This document shows, in pieces, positions 16,636-25,729 of a stretch of 64,000 nt of DNA. Positions within the stretch are counted from its first letter, which is position 1, and each line of letters opens with the position of its first letter. The notes under the pieces were generated by a model that saw only the letters and a program-made list of their open reading frames with translations, ran no database searches and was not told where the DNA came from. The translations under genes and the position numbers were made by a program. Source of the stretch: Nocardia higoensis (lineage in GTDB: Bacteria; Actinomycetota; Actinomycetes; Mycobacteriales; Mycobacteriaceae); the NCBI RefSeq assembly GCF_015477835.1, contig NZ_JADLQN010000001.1:2728001-2792000 (forward strand), in the 5' to 3' direction.

Positions 16636-17112
16636 TCATTCGACCTTTGTCGGCTGTTTGTGTCTCGGCCCGTTCGACAGCACCGTCAGATGATCGGCGA
16701 TGGCGCGAGCCACCGGCCGCGACTCCAGGTGGAGGCGGCCGACGTTCACTTCGGATTCCGCGAGGACGGTCAGCGAGGCCCAGCCCGCGGTGTAGATGAC
16801 CACGTAACCGCCGGAGCCGTGCACGACGACCTCGTCGAATCCCCCGCCGTGCGCGGTACTGGACAAGCGATAGGACAGCGCCAGATGCGAGGCGGTCAGC
16901 GCCGCCATGCCATCGGGCTCGATGTGGCCCGGCAGATCGTGGGTGATCAGCAGGCCGTCACCGGATGCCACCAGCGCACCGGTCAGCCGGGGCACACGAT
17001 CGCGCAGCCCGTGCAACTCGGCCAGCACCACCGCGTACGGTTCGGGTCCCGACATCGCCACCTTGGTCAACCTTCCCATCCAATCGCCGAGCAGTTTCTT
17101 CCGCGCGGTCAC
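16636..17112 (-). CDS. Roadblock/LC7-domain protein, third member of the cluster
   Basis: A 158-residue protein: a basic N-terminus (VTARKKLLGDWMGRLTKV) then a Roadblock domain with YAVVLAELHGLRDRVPRLTGALVASGDGLLITHDL, a helix AALTASHLALSYRLSS, strands FDEVVVHGSGGYVVIYTAG and ASLTVLAESEVNVGRLHLESRPVA. This is the standard VPGV.GALVASRDGL layout of actinobacterial Roadblock proteins. Start GTG 17112 forms GTGA with the stop of the wHTH gene, so the two are translationally coupled. The much longer ORF to 17913 is a shadow of that gene. Confidence 0.85.
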   Translation of the reverse strand: MTARKKLLGDWMGRLTKVAMSGPEPYAVVLAELHGLRDRVPRLTGALVASGDGLLITHDLPGHIEPDGMAALTASHLALSYRLSSTAHGGGFDEVVVHGSGGYVVIYTAGWASLTVLAESEVNVGRLHLESRPVARAIADHLTVLSNGPRHKQPTKVE

Positions 17113-18251
17113 TCGAGCTCCTCCAACGCCGCCCGCACCCGGACGAGCACGCTCATATCCACCTGCTCCCAGCGCTCCCGCTCGGCGGCGGGCACGGCCC
17201 GGCGTATTCGCTGCCGAAGCGGCTCGGGCGGTGCGGGATTCGGCGCGGGATTCGGCGCGGGCGCGGCGCGATTCACCGGCGCGACCGAGCGGGCCGGCGG
17301 GGCGACCGGTCCGGGCGGCGGGGCGATGGGCGCACCGCGCACCGGCCGCGTCACAGGCGGTAGCAGCGTGATGTTCGCCCGCTCCTGCCGTGCAGGCACA
17401 GGCACACGCTCCGGCGGGGGCATCGGTTCCGCGCGACCGGTCATCGGCGCACGCCCCGACCGGGACAGCAGCTCCGCACAGCCCCGGCTCTCGGCCCGCT
17501 CCGGCCGCGGCGGTTCGACATGATCGGGGGAAGGCGTTCGCTCCGGCAGCGCGGGGAGCCGGAGGCCCGACGAGCGCGAACCCCCGTCCGCACTCTCGGT
17601 CAGCGCCACGTGCGGCGAATCCGGTTCGAGCGCAGCCGGTTCGATCAGACCGGCGACGGTGAGTTCGCGCACCGCCGTGAGGCATCCGTAGGTGGTGCGG
17701 CCGAGGTAGCGAGCGATGTCGGTGACGCTGCGCCTGGTGTCGGCGGCAGCAAGTACCTCCGCTTGCCCGGCGGTGAGCACCACCCGACGACGATGCACCC
17801 GTCGCACGGGAACCACCGGCGCCCGGTCGACCAGTTCGGCGGGCCACGGCCCCGATCCGGGATCGCCGCGCCGCTCGCATTCGCGCACCAGTTCCCGAGG
17901 CCGCACATGACATACCCGTGCCAGCCAGTGCGCGGGCGCGGGCCGGAACTCCGGCGCGGCGCCGGAGGAGAGCAGGAAGTACGCCGCGTCGTATACCGAC
18001 AGCAGGGCAAGGGTTTCCAGTTGCGGCTGCTCGAGCACCCGGCTGGGATCACCGGCCCCGGCGCGCTGCCAATCCTCGGGGGTGGCCACGCCCGCTTCCA
18101 CCACCAACCGATCCAGACCGGTTGCCCGATGGCAGTGCGCGGACGCTATCGCGCCGTAGGCGAGGTGGAATTCCCCGTCACCGGCCAGCAACACGCCGGT
18201 ACTGCCCTCCTGCTCCAGCCTGCGCAGTTCGACGGCGAGGTCACCGCTCAT
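17109..18251 (-). CDS. DUF4388-like N-domain, winged-helix protein with long disordered Pro-rich tail
   Basis: A 380-residue protein. Residues 1-110 (LRRLEQEGSTGVLLAGDGEFHLAYGAIASAHCH) resemble the DUF4388/PATAN fold; about 110-145 is helical; about 160-210 is a winged helix (VVLTAGQAEVLAAADTRRSVTDIARYLGRTTYGCLTAVRELTVAGLIEP) like the DUF742 module of Streptomyces conservons. Then comes about 130 residues of Pro/Arg/Ala-rich disorder and a short acidic helix ERWEQVDMSVLVRVRAALEELE. Role unknown; likely the DNA-binding or adaptor component of the Roadblock cluster. ATG 18251 chosen over GTG 18257 because of the GAGGG site. It overlaps the upstream Roadblock gene by 11 bp. Confidence 0.75.
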   Translation of the reverse strand: MSGDLAVELRRLEQEGSTGVLLAGDGEFHLAYGAIASAHCHRATGLDRLVVEAGVATPEDWQRAGAGDPSRVLEQPQLETLALLSVYDAAYFLLSSGAAPEFRPAPAHWLARVCHVRPRELVRECERRGDPGSGPWPAELVDRAPVVPVRRVHRRRVVLTAGQAEVLAAADTRRSVTDIARYLGRTTYGCLTAVRELTVAGLIEPAALEPDSPHVALTESADGGSRSSGLRLPALPERTPSPDHVEPPRPERAESRGCAELLSRSGRAPMTGRAEPMPPPERVPVPARQERANITLLPPVTRPVRGAPIAPPPGPVAPPARSVAPVNRAAPAPNPAPNPAPPEPLRQRIRRAVPAAERERWEQVDMSVLVRVRAALEELE

Positions 18252-18633
18252 CGTCACCCTCGACGAACTCGGTGAGGACGGCCTTCAGCTGGAAGCGGGC
18301 CAGTCCCAGATTGCCGGTCTCGGCGTCGCAGACGACGTGCACGAATATGCGCCCGTCGAAATCGCCGTCCACCAGATACAGCAGGTGATAGCCGCCCCCG
18401 CCGCAGACGATGATCTCGCTGATGTCGTCCTCGCCGGACCCGCTCGCCAGGGCCGAGCAGCCGAGCACCGCGCGTACCACATCCGTCGTCCCCGCGGCGT
18501 CCTCGTGCTGATCGACCAGCTCGTGCCTGCCCGCCGCCGCGATCGCCAGACCGCTCGCACCATCCACCATCGTCACGCTGCGCGCACCGGGAATGTCCAT
18601 GATGCGTTTCAGGCAGCCGTCTATACCGAGCAC
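18241..18633 (-). CDS. Roadblock/LC7-like protein heading the cluster
   Basis: A 130-residue protein with the Roadblock pattern LKRIMDIPGARSVTMVDGASGLAIAAAG, a helix TTDVVRAVLGCSALASG, an acidic loop EDDISEIIVCGGGGYHLLYLVDGD and FDGRIFVHVVCDAETGNLGLARFQLKAVLTEFVEGDD. It resembles a divergent relative of the two tandem paralogues: each ends with a strand, then GNLxLARxxL. GTG start at 18633 with only a weak ribosome site. First gene of the leftward cluster; its promoter should lie in the gene-free region beyond 18633. Confidence 0.78.
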   Translation of the reverse strand: MLGIDGCLKRIMDIPGARSVTMVDGASGLAIAAAGRHELVDQHEDAAGTTDVVRAVLGCSALASGSGEDDISEIIVCGGGGYHLLYLVDGDFDGRIFVHVVCDAETGNLGLARFQLKAVLTEFVEGDDER

Positions 18634-19689
18634 CGCTTCACCGCTTGTCTTCCGAAGGTTTGCCCTCGTTTATCGCCAAGGGCTGACAAGTGCCCGACGC
18701 TACACACGAAAGGCGAAAGTTGCACGGCGAACGCAGTGAAACTCATTTATTCCCAGCATTTCCCCCGCTCACGCAACAAACAATACCTCTCGGTTTTCAA
18801 ACCGCCGAGTATTTCATACCAGTCGGTATAGTTTGCCACCATGTGCGTCGACTACAGAACGAATACTGCAAAAGGAAATCTCCGGTCGGCTGCGGATCGC
18901 GGCACCGACGAGCGCCCGCGCGGCTTCGCTCACTGCCCCAGGGCCTCGTCGGAACCGGCGCTTCACCGGCCGGACAGCAGGCATGACCACCGGCGCACTC
19001 GCCTCGATCGCCCGGCCGAGCCGCGCCTCGCCCGCCCGCGAACTCCGAGCCCCGCCCGCACCCGAGGACCACCCGTCGGCGCCGTTCTCCCCATTTGCCC
19101 GCATCGGCATGTCGGCGCCTGCAATAGGCGATCACCCCGGCGATCCACACCGGATGAGAAATCGAGACTCTTCCGGAGCAAATTCTCCGAAGCCCCTCCC
19201 CATTCCGCCCGATTTCGGGACAGGCGCTCACCGTGAATCCATTCCGCATCCATTTCTCCGAATTCTCCGCGGAACACCCTCTCATATCTCCGGGGCAGCG
19301 GTTCGCCACAGCCGATTCCACACCACAGGAGAATTCGGCAGTTGCGAACCGGTCCACCGGCGGCGCACGCCACACAGCCGTGAGCCCATCGATCCGCGTC
19401 GCGCACCATCGAAACCGAGCGGCAGGACCACGCGAAGGCGGCGGCCGGCTCCACGGGGACGCAGTGGCCGACCCCTCCGTCCGCCGACTGCCCCGCGAGC
19501 GCGGAGACACCGACAGCAGTCGTTTTCCCAATATTGCGAACGCAAATCTGCGTCCGACCTACGGCAGCGCGAATCGTCATGGCGAAAACCCGATTTCACG
19601 GGTCCGGCGGCATCGCACAGCGACCGAGACCCGAACTCCGCGCAGCGCAGTTTACGATCCGCAACCCCGGTCGGCGACGGAATTGCGGA
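18634..19689. other. About 1.05 kb with no convincing gene; two palindromes
   Basis: ORFs here (for example 18833-19738 on plus, 18797-19531 on minus) have Arg/Pro/Ser-rich translations without domains and look like chance. Near 18.8 kb the GC content drops. Two inverted repeats stand out: CGGTTT-TC-AAACCG at 18791-18804 and ATACC-AGTC-GGTAT at 18816-18829. The second has the form of a TetR-type operator but no intact regulator or target gene is beside it. The left part presumably holds the Roadblock-cluster promoter. Confidence 0.5.
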
Positions 19690-20349
19690 TCAGAGCTTCC
19701 CGTCGGTAGATATGAGAGCGGGCCGATCGGCCAGATAGGCGTCGGCGAGGATGTCGCCGAGGCGGTTCGTCTGCCCGATGAGCCCGGGGATGTCGATCGC
19801 GACCACACCCGCCTGCCAGGCCCCGGTCAGTTCCACGAATCCGCCGACGGCCATCAACACCATGCGATGGAACTCGCCGAAATCGACTCCGGCCCGCAGG
19901 TAGGGCTCCATACTCGTCGCCAGCATGTCGGTGACGACCAGCACCAGGTCGCGACGACGGCGCTCGAGCACTTCGCTGCCCGCGTGATCGCCGAAGAGCA
20001 CCTGGGTGCGGCGCGGGTCCTCGGCCAGACCGCGCACCACCGCCTCGACCGCGCGATGCAGCACATCCAAGGGCAGCGCGTCGGCCGGATCCCCGATGGC
20101 GGCGGTCAGGATGGCGGTGGTCTCGTCACGCACGTGGTCCCACGCGGCGGCGAGCAGTTCGGAGCGATCGGCGAAGCTTTCCCGGAAGTACCTGTCGTTC
20201 AACCCCGCTCGCGCGCAGACACTGCGCAGGCTGACCGCCGCCCAGCCGCTCTCCACCCACACGTCGATGGCGGCGTCGATGAGCTGGGCGCGGCGGGCGG
20301 CGCGGCGGGCCTCGACAGTCCGTCCGCCCCACCTCGATGGGCTGGTCAT
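19690..20349 (-). CDS. TetR-family regulator divergent from a P450
   Basis: A 219-residue TetR regulator: RRAQLIDAAIDVWVESGWAAVSLRSVCARAGLNDRYFRESFADRSELL is the helix-turn-helix domain, followed by a helical ligand domain (VLHRAVEAVVRGLAEDPRRTQVLFGDHAG, then HRMVLMAVGGFVELTGAWQAG). I start at ATG 20349 (MTSPSRWGGR); the upstream extension to 20490 crosses the palindrome. The perfect 29-bp palindrome 35 bp upstream is its probable operator and lies between it and the P450, so it likely represses both. Confidence 0.9.
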   Translation of the reverse strand: MTSPSRWGGRTVEARRAARRAQLIDAAIDVWVESGWAAVSLRSVCARAGLNDRYFRESFADRSELLAAAWDHVRDETTAILTAAIGDPADALPLDVLHRAVEAVVRGLAEDPRRTQVLFGDHAGSEVLERRRRDLVLVVTDMLATSMEPYLRAGVDFGEFHRMVLMAVGGFVELTGAWQAGVVAIDIPGLIGQTNRLGDILADAYLADRPALISTDGKL

Positions 20350-20383
20350 GAGTCCATCTTGACAAAAGGAGGCACCACAGGAG

Positions 20384-20412
20384 TCAATTGGTGACGAGTC
20401 GTCACCAATTGA
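20384..20412. promoter_or_regulatory. Perfect 29-bp palindrome, probable TetR operator
   Basis: TCAATTGGTGACGA (20384-20397), a single central G, then TCGTCACCAATTGA (20399-20412): 14-bp perfect arms in the 112-bp space between the divergent TetR and P450 genes. GTGAC...GTCAC is a common TetR half-site style. Confidence 0.8.
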
Positions 20413-20461
20413 TGACGCACCGGCTCGCCTCGACCTTCGCAGCGCCGCGAAAGGACAGCAG

Positions 20462-21895
20462 ATGTACACACGACTTCTCCGTGGGCTCAAGCAACGTGCC
20501 GCCGATCTCGCCGACCTCTACCCCGCCAGGCCGGGCCCGCTCGCCGAACCACCGGCGGGCAGCGGCCTGCTGCCCGTGCTCGGCGATGGCGGAGCGCCGT
20601 TGCTCGGCCACTCCCTGCGCGTCTACCACGACCCGATCATCTGGGCCCGCAACGCCTTCGACAAGTACGGCGAGGTGTCCTGGACGAGCGTCTTCGGCCG
20701 CCGTGCCGTCGCCGTATTCGGACCCGACGCGCTCGAGGTCGTCTGGAGCAACAAGGACAAGGTCTTCTCCAGCGAGCAGGGCTGGGAGTACTGGATCGGC
20801 CCGTTCTTCCGTCGCGGCATCATGCTGCTCGACTTCGACGAGCACCTGCACCATCGGCGTATCATGCAACAGGCGTTCACTCGCCCGCGGCTGATCGACT
20901 ATCTCGACATGATGCGTCCGGGTATCGATCGCGAACTCGCCTCATGGCAGCCCGAACCCGGTTTCCTGCTCTACGCCAATGTCAAGCAGATGCTGCTCAA
21001 CCTCGCCACCGAGGTCTTCGTCGGCGCGGAGCTCGGCCCGGAAGCCAAGCGAGTCGAGCACGCCTTCGAGGACACCGTGGTCGGCGGTCAGGCGTTGATC
21101 CGCACGCCCGTTCGCGGCGGCACCTGGGATCGCGGCCTGCGCGGACGACGACTGCTCCAGCAATACTTCCGCGACCAGCTGCCGGCCAAGCGCGCGGGCG
21201 ACGGCACCGACCTGTTCAGCGCTCTGTGCCGCGCCACCAGTGACACCGGTGACACCTTCAGCGACGAGGACATCGTCAACCACATGATCTTCGTGCTGAT
21301 GGCCGCCCACGACACCAGCGCCGTCACCCTGTCCATGCTCACCTACCTGCTCGGCAAGAACCCGTACTGGCAGGAACGCCTACGGGCCGAGTCGCTGGCC
21401 CTCGGCAAGGATTTCCTGGAATACGACGACCTCGACAAGCTCACCTCGCTGGACCTGGCCTTCAAGGAAACCCTGCGCATGTACGCCCCCGCGGGCGTGC
21501 TCATGCGTCAGGCTCTGCGCGACACCGACATCCTCGGCCACTACATTCCGGCGGGCACCGACATCATCATCGGCGCCTACCCCTCCATGCGGCTGTCGCG
21601 CTGGTGGCCCCGCCCCGACGAATTCGACCCCGAACGCTTCGCCGACGACCGCCGCGAGGACAAGATCCACCGCTACGCCTGGTCCCCCTTCGGCGGCGGG
21701 GCGCACAAGTGCATCGGCCTGCACTTCGGCGGCATGACGGTGAAGTCGATCATGCACCGCATGCTGCTGCAGTACGAGTGGAGCGTCCCCGAGGACTACC
21801 AGGTGCCGCTGGCGTGGGGCACGGGTCCGACCCCCGAGGACGGCCTGCCGATCAATCTCCGCCCGCGCTACACACGCAGGGCCGAAGAGGTGTAG
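20462..21895 (+). CDS. Cytochrome P450
   Basis: A 477-residue soluble haem monooxygenase. The I-helix oxygen-binding motif is AAHDTSAVT, the K-helix ExxR is KETLRMY, the PERF-like region reads FDPERFADD, and the haem-binding loop FGGGAHKCIG supplies the Cys thiolate. WxxxR-like HLHHRRIMQQAFTRPRL in the C-helix is normal. No redox partner gene is adjacent. AAGGA precedes the ATG by 7 bp. The TetR neighbour and order recall cyp136 with its TetR partner in M. tuberculosis, but I cannot assign the subfamily. Substrate probably a lipid or sterol, by family only. Confidence 0.93.
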   Translation: MYTRLLRGLKQRAADLADLYPARPGPLAEPPAGSGLLPVLGDGGAPLLGHSLRVYHDPIIWARNAFDKYGEVSWTSVFGRRAVAVFGPDALEVVWSNKDKVFSSEQGWEYWIGPFFRRGIMLLDFDEHLHHRRIMQQAFTRPRLIDYLDMMRPGIDRELASWQPEPGFLLYANVKQMLLNLATEVFVGAELGPEAKRVEHAFEDTVVGGQALIRTPVRGGTWDRGLRGRRLLQQYFRDQLPAKRAGDGTDLFSALCRATSDTGDTFSDEDIVNHMIFVLMAAHDTSAVTLSMLTYLLGKNPYWQERLRAESLALGKDFLEYDDLDKLTSLDLAFKETLRMYAPAGVLMRQALRDTDILGHYIPAGTDIIIGAYPSMRLSRWWPRPDEFDPERFADDRREDKIHRYAWSPFGGGAHKCIGLHFGGMTVKSIMHRMLLQYEWSVPEDYQVPLAWGTGPTPEDGLPINLRPRYTRRAEEV

Positions 21896-21972
21896 TCGAC
21901 GACACGCTGCGCCCTGAACGCTCCCCGATGTTTCTCGTGGCCCGAGCCCCTCGGGTTGGCTACGGTTGAGCC

Positions 21973-22554
21973 ATGACCGCACTGCCCGACTGGATGCGCC
22001 CACCACGCGCCGAAGGCTGGTTCGCGGAAGACCTCGACCGCCTTCCCGAGGCGCCTCGCCACACCGAACTCATCGACGGAGCCCTCGTCTTCATGATGTC
22101 GCCGCAGCGCTCGTGGCACGGGCGCCTGGTCACCGCCTTGACCACGACCCTGGGGAAACAGGCGCCTGCGGGCTTCGAGGTCGAGCGGGAGATGACCGTG
22201 CGCCTCGACGCACGCAACCGGCCGGAGCTGGATCTCCTCGTCACCACCGCACCCTACGACCCGGACCGCACCTGCTATCACGCCGACGAAGTGGTTCTCG
22301 TCGTCGAGGTGGTCTCCCCCGAGTCCGCCCACCGAGATCGCACGGTGAAGCTCCGCAAATACGCCGAGGCCGGCATCCCGCACTACTGGTGTATCGAGGA
22401 GGAGAGCGGCGCGCCGGTCGTCCATGCCTACGAGTTGGACGGACCGACAGGCGTCTACGCCCCGGCGGGTATCTTCCGTGGCACGTTCCAGCGGCCGGTC
22501 CCCTTCGAGGTCGCCGTCGACCTGAACGCACTCGTTCCGCATCCGCGCCGCTGA
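21973..22554 (+). CDS. Uma2-family (DUF820) restriction-endonuclease-fold protein
   Basis: A 193-residue protein with the Uma2 PD-(D/E)xK nuclease core: ELIDGALVFMM near the N-terminus, then RPELDLLV (catalytic Asp), VVLVVEVVSPESAHRDRTVKLRKYAEAGIPHYWCIEEES (Glu and Lys of the active site). Cellular role of the family is unclear; copies are abundant and often mobile. Leaderless start likely: TACGGT at 21961-21966, 6 bp before the ATG. No partner genes adjacent. Confidence 0.92.
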   Translation: MTALPDWMRPPRAEGWFAEDLDRLPEAPRHTELIDGALVFMMSPQRSWHGRLVTALTTTLGKQAPAGFEVEREMTVRLDARNRPELDLLVTTAPYDPDRTCYHADEVVLVVEVVSPESAHRDRTVKLRKYAEAGIPHYWCIEEESGAPVVHAYELDGPTGVYAPAGIFRGTFQRPVPFEVAVDLNALVPHPRR

Positions 22555-22631
22555 GGGGCTCCGGACGATCCCTCGACCACGACCACCGGCAGGGCCTGAG
22601 GGATCCAGGCTGATCTGCCAGGATCGTCCGC

Positions 22632-23900
22632 ATGAGAACAGCGGCCCGGGGCGGCATGATTCCTGGCGGCACCCTGGTTCTGCTGTCCGCCCTGTATTTC
22701 GCCCAGGGCCTGCCCTATGGCTTCTTCACCCAGGCGCTGCCGGTGGTGCTGCGCGAGTCCGGTTTCTCGCTGGTCGAGATCAGCACCACCGGCATCCTGT
22801 TCGCACCGTGGGGCCTGAAGTTCCTGTGGGCGCCCTACGTCGACCACTACGGCACCCGGCGGCAGTGGTTGCTGTCGCTGCAGCTCACGTCGGCGGCGGT
22901 GGCACTCGGTCTGGCCTGCCTGGACCTGTCGTCGTCGTTGCGCTGGCTGTTCGTCGGTATCGCGGTGGTCAATCTGGTGTCCGCGACGCAGGATATCGCC
23001 ACCGACGGGCTGGCCGTCGGACTGCTCGGACCGCGGGAACGCGGTCTGGGCAACGGGATTCAGGTGGGCGCTTACCGGATCGGGATGATCGTCGGCGGCG
23101 GCGCGCTGCTGTGGTTGTTCGCGTTCGCGGGCTGGCGCAGCCTGTTCGTCGCGATGGCGGTCCTGTTGCTGGTGACAGTGATCCCGGTCTGGTGGCTTCC
23201 GCAGACCTCGACGCGCGGCAGCTCCGAGACTGCGCGAACGCGACCGGTCACGTTGGCGACCGGCTGGTGGAAGCGTCTGCGCAGACCGGGCATGCTCGCG
23301 TTCATCCTGCTCCTCGGCGGCTTCAAGTTCGGTGACTCGATGGGCTCGTCGATGGTCGGCCCGTTCATGTCCGACTCCGGCCTCGGCCTGGAGCAGATCG
23401 CACTGGTCAAGGGCGTCCTGTCCTCGGTGGGCGCGCTGGCGGGCGCGGCGGCGGGCGGCTGGCTGTGCTTCCGGCACGGACGTCGTCAGGCACTGCTGAT
23501 CGGCGGGGTCACCCAAACCGCGAGTCTCGCCCTGTATGTGCTCGCCGCGCTCGGCGTCGGCGGATTCGGGCTCATCGTCTCGGCGAGCCTGGCCGAACAC
23601 ATCCTCGGCGGCGCCGCGACCGTCGCGGTGTTCGCGCTGATGATGGACGCCTCGGACCCCGACCACGCGGGCAGCGACTACACCCTGCTGGCTTGCGCGG
23701 TCGTCACCGTCCAGGGGCTCGCCGGATTCGCCGCAGGAGCCGTCGGCGATCTTCTCGGCTATCCGGCCTTGTTCGGGACGAGCCTGGTTCTGTCGGGAAT
23801 CGGTTGCGCCGCTCTGCTTGTCGCCATCGACCGAGGTAAGGGGCCGAGCGGCGTCCACGGGGCGTGGGCGAAGCCCGTCTTCGCCGCACAGCAGAGCTGA
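22632..23900 (+). CDS. AmpG-like MFS transporter
   Basis: A 422-residue, 12-helix major-facilitator protein. Its signature is that of the AmpG/acetyl-CoA-transporter branch: ALYFAQGLPYGFFTQALPVVLRESG in helix 1, GLKFLWAPYVDHYGTRRQWLL in the first loop, and SATQDIATDGLAVGLL in helix 4. AmpG imports muropeptides for cell-wall recycling in proteobacteria; actinobacterial members are uncharacterised, so substrate stays open. Single gene; about 220 bp without genes follow it. Confidence 0.85.
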   Translation: MRTAARGGMIPGGTLVLLSALYFAQGLPYGFFTQALPVVLRESGFSLVEISTTGILFAPWGLKFLWAPYVDHYGTRRQWLLSLQLTSAAVALGLACLDLSSSLRWLFVGIAVVNLVSATQDIATDGLAVGLLGPRERGLGNGIQVGAYRIGMIVGGGALLWLFAFAGWRSLFVAMAVLLLVTVIPVWWLPQTSTRGSSETARTRPVTLATGWWKRLRRPGMLAFILLLGGFKFGDSMGSSMVGPFMSDSGLGLEQIALVKGVLSSVGALAGAAAGGWLCFRHGRRQALLIGGVTQTASLALYVLAALGVGGFGLIVSASLAEHILGGAATVAVFALMMDASDPDHAGSDYTLLACAVVTVQGLAGFAAGAVGDLLGYPALFGTSLVLSGIGCAALLVAIDRGKGPSGVHGAWAKPVFAAQQS

Positions 23901-24145
23901 GCCAGGCTCCACCGCTGATCTCGACGTCCACAAGACCCCGGCAAACCTGAGGAACCGGGCTCGGAGCCGCGCGGACATCGACAGCAGAGGAAGCCCGAGA
24001 GGACAGGTCCGACCAGACTTTCGACTGCCGTCGACACGCGGACCTGAGTGAGCCGACAGTCCCCTCTCTCGCTACCGGGGCAGCGCCGATGCGGGCGGAA
24101 AAATGATACTGGGCGGTTGCTATGTCACCGCCTATGCTTCTCGGC

Positions 24146-25729
24146 ATGCACGCCGACCCCACGACCGACAACGACGCCGACGTGATCATCGTCGGCAGTG
24201 GCTTCGGTGGCGCCGTGAGCGCGCTTCGACTGGCTGAACAGGGCAAACGGGTCATCGTCCTCGAACAGGGACGGCGCCACACCCGCGACGACTTCACAGC
24301 CGCCCGGCGTGACCTCCGCAAGTACCTGTGGCTGCCCGAACTCGGCCTTCGCGGATTCTTCTGGCAACGCGTCCTCGCCCACGTCGGCATCATCGGCGGC
24401 GCGGGCGTGGGCGGCGGCAGCATCGTGTGGGCGGGCGTGCTGCTCGAACCCGAGGAAGAGTTCTTCACCGACCCGGCCTGGCCGGAATCACCGACCGGCT
24501 GGCGCGCCGAACTCGCCCCGCACTACCGGACGGCGGCGCGCATGCTCGGCCGCGCGGTCTCCCCTTTCGCCGGGCCGATGGACGAACACCTGCGGTCCGC
24601 CGCCGAGACCCTGGGTGCGGGCGGCACCTACGGGCCGACTCCGATGGCCATCTATTTCGGCGAGGAGGGCGTGACGGTGCCCGACCCGTTCTTCGGCGGC
24701 GAAGGCCCCGACCGCACCGGGTGCCGACTGTGCGGCGCCTGCCTGATCGGCTGCGCGTACGGCAGCAAGAACACCCTCGACCTCAACTACCTCTGGCTCG
24801 CCGAACGCCGCGGCGCCGAGATCCGCTCCGAGCGGCACGTGACCGAGGTCGCCGAACTCCCCGGCGGCTACGAGGTCCGCACCGCTTCGGGCGAGCGGTT
24901 GCGCGCACCGGAAGTGGTCCTGGCCGGGGGTGTGCTCGGCACGGTCGAACTGCTGTTCCACTCCCGCGAGGCCGGACTGCTGCCGCGCGTGTCCGACCGG
25001 CTCGGGATGGGTGTGCGCACCAACTCGGAAGCGATCACCGCCGTGCTCGCCGACGATGTCGACACCGATTTCACCCGCGGCCCCACCATCTCCAGCGAGT
25101 TCTATCCGGACGCGAAAACCCATGTGACACAGAACCGCTACGTCGGCGGATGGCACATGCGTTTCCAACTCGGCCCGCTGGTCGACGGCGACGATCCCGC
25201 GCGACGCCGCCGCCGCACCGCGCGCGCCCTGCTCGCCCACCCTCTCCGGCAGTTGCGTGTCGTCTTCGCCCGCAACTTCCTGCGCCGCCTCAGCGTGTTC
25301 ACCGTGATGCAGAGAGTCGAGAACGAGATCCGGCTCGTGTTCGACCGCTCACCGGTGCGTCCGTGGCGCAAGGTCCTGCGCTCCCGCTCGGTCGCCGACA
25401 AGCAGGCCCCCAGCTACCTTCCCCAGGCGAACGACGTGGCCCGCGCCTTCGCCGCCTCGGTCGGCGGCCGCCCGCTGAACCTGCTCCTGGAGAGCATCGG
25501 CGGCAAATCCATCACCGCCCATATCCTCGGCGGCGCGTCCATGGGCCGCGACGCCTCCGACGGCGTCATCGACACCGATCACCAGGTCTTCGGCCATCCC
25601 GGCCTGTATGTCGTCGACGGCTCGGCCGTCCCCGCCAATGTCGGCGTCAGCCCGAGCCTGACCATCACCGCGATGGCCGAACGCTTCGCCGCCCGCCACG
25701 CGGCCCGTACCGGAAGAGCAGTCAGCTGA
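24146..25729 (+). CDS. GMC-family cholesterol-oxidase-like flavoprotein (ChoD type)
   Basis: A 527-residue FAD oxidoreductase. The dinucleotide-binding motif DVIIVGSGFGGAVSALRLAEQGKRVIVLEQG is at the N-terminus; GIIGGAGVGGGSIVWAG is the second FAD contact; CRLCGACLIGCAYGSKNTLDLNYL is a Cys-rich motif found in ChoD-like proteins; ITAHILGGASMGRDASDGVIDTDHQVFG and GLYVVDGSAVPANVGVSPSLTITAMAERFA close the fold. In M. tuberculosis the ChoD protein is not proven to oxidise cholesterol, so substrate is open. I start at ATG 24146: TATGCT at 24133-24138 lies 7 bp upstream. The stop overlaps the next gene. Confidence 0.88.
   Translation: MHADPTTDNDADVIIVGSGFGGAVSALRLAEQGKRVIVLEQGRRHTRDDFTAARRDLRKYLWLPELGLRGFFWQRVLAHVGIIGGAGVGGGSIVWAGVLLEPEEEFFTDPAWPESPTGWRAELAPHYRTAARMLGRAVSPFAGPMDEHLRSAAETLGAGGTYGPTPMAIYFGEEGVTVPDPFFGGEGPDRTGCRLCGACLIGCAYGSKNTLDLNYLWLAERRGAEIRSERHVTEVAELPGGYEVRTASGERLRAPEVVLAGGVLGTVELLFHSREAGLLPRVSDRLGMGVRTNSEAITAVLADDVDTDFTRGPTISSEFYPDAKTHVTQNRYVGGWHMRFQLGPLVDGDDPARRRRRTARALLAHPLRQLRVVFARNFLRRLSVFTVMQRVENEIRLVFDRSPVRPWRKVLRSRSVADKQAPSYLPQANDVARAFAASVGGRPLNLLLESIGGKSITAHILGGASMGRDASDGVIDTDHQVFGHPGLYVVDGSAVPANVGVSPSLTITAMAERFAARHAARTGRAVS

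Noticed and set aside
18833..19738. 301-codon plus-strand ORF and opposing 244-codon minus ORF as genes
   Set aside because: Composition is low-complexity Arg/Pro/Ser without signals, domains or consistent start sites; the region also holds the AT-rich dip and palindromes.
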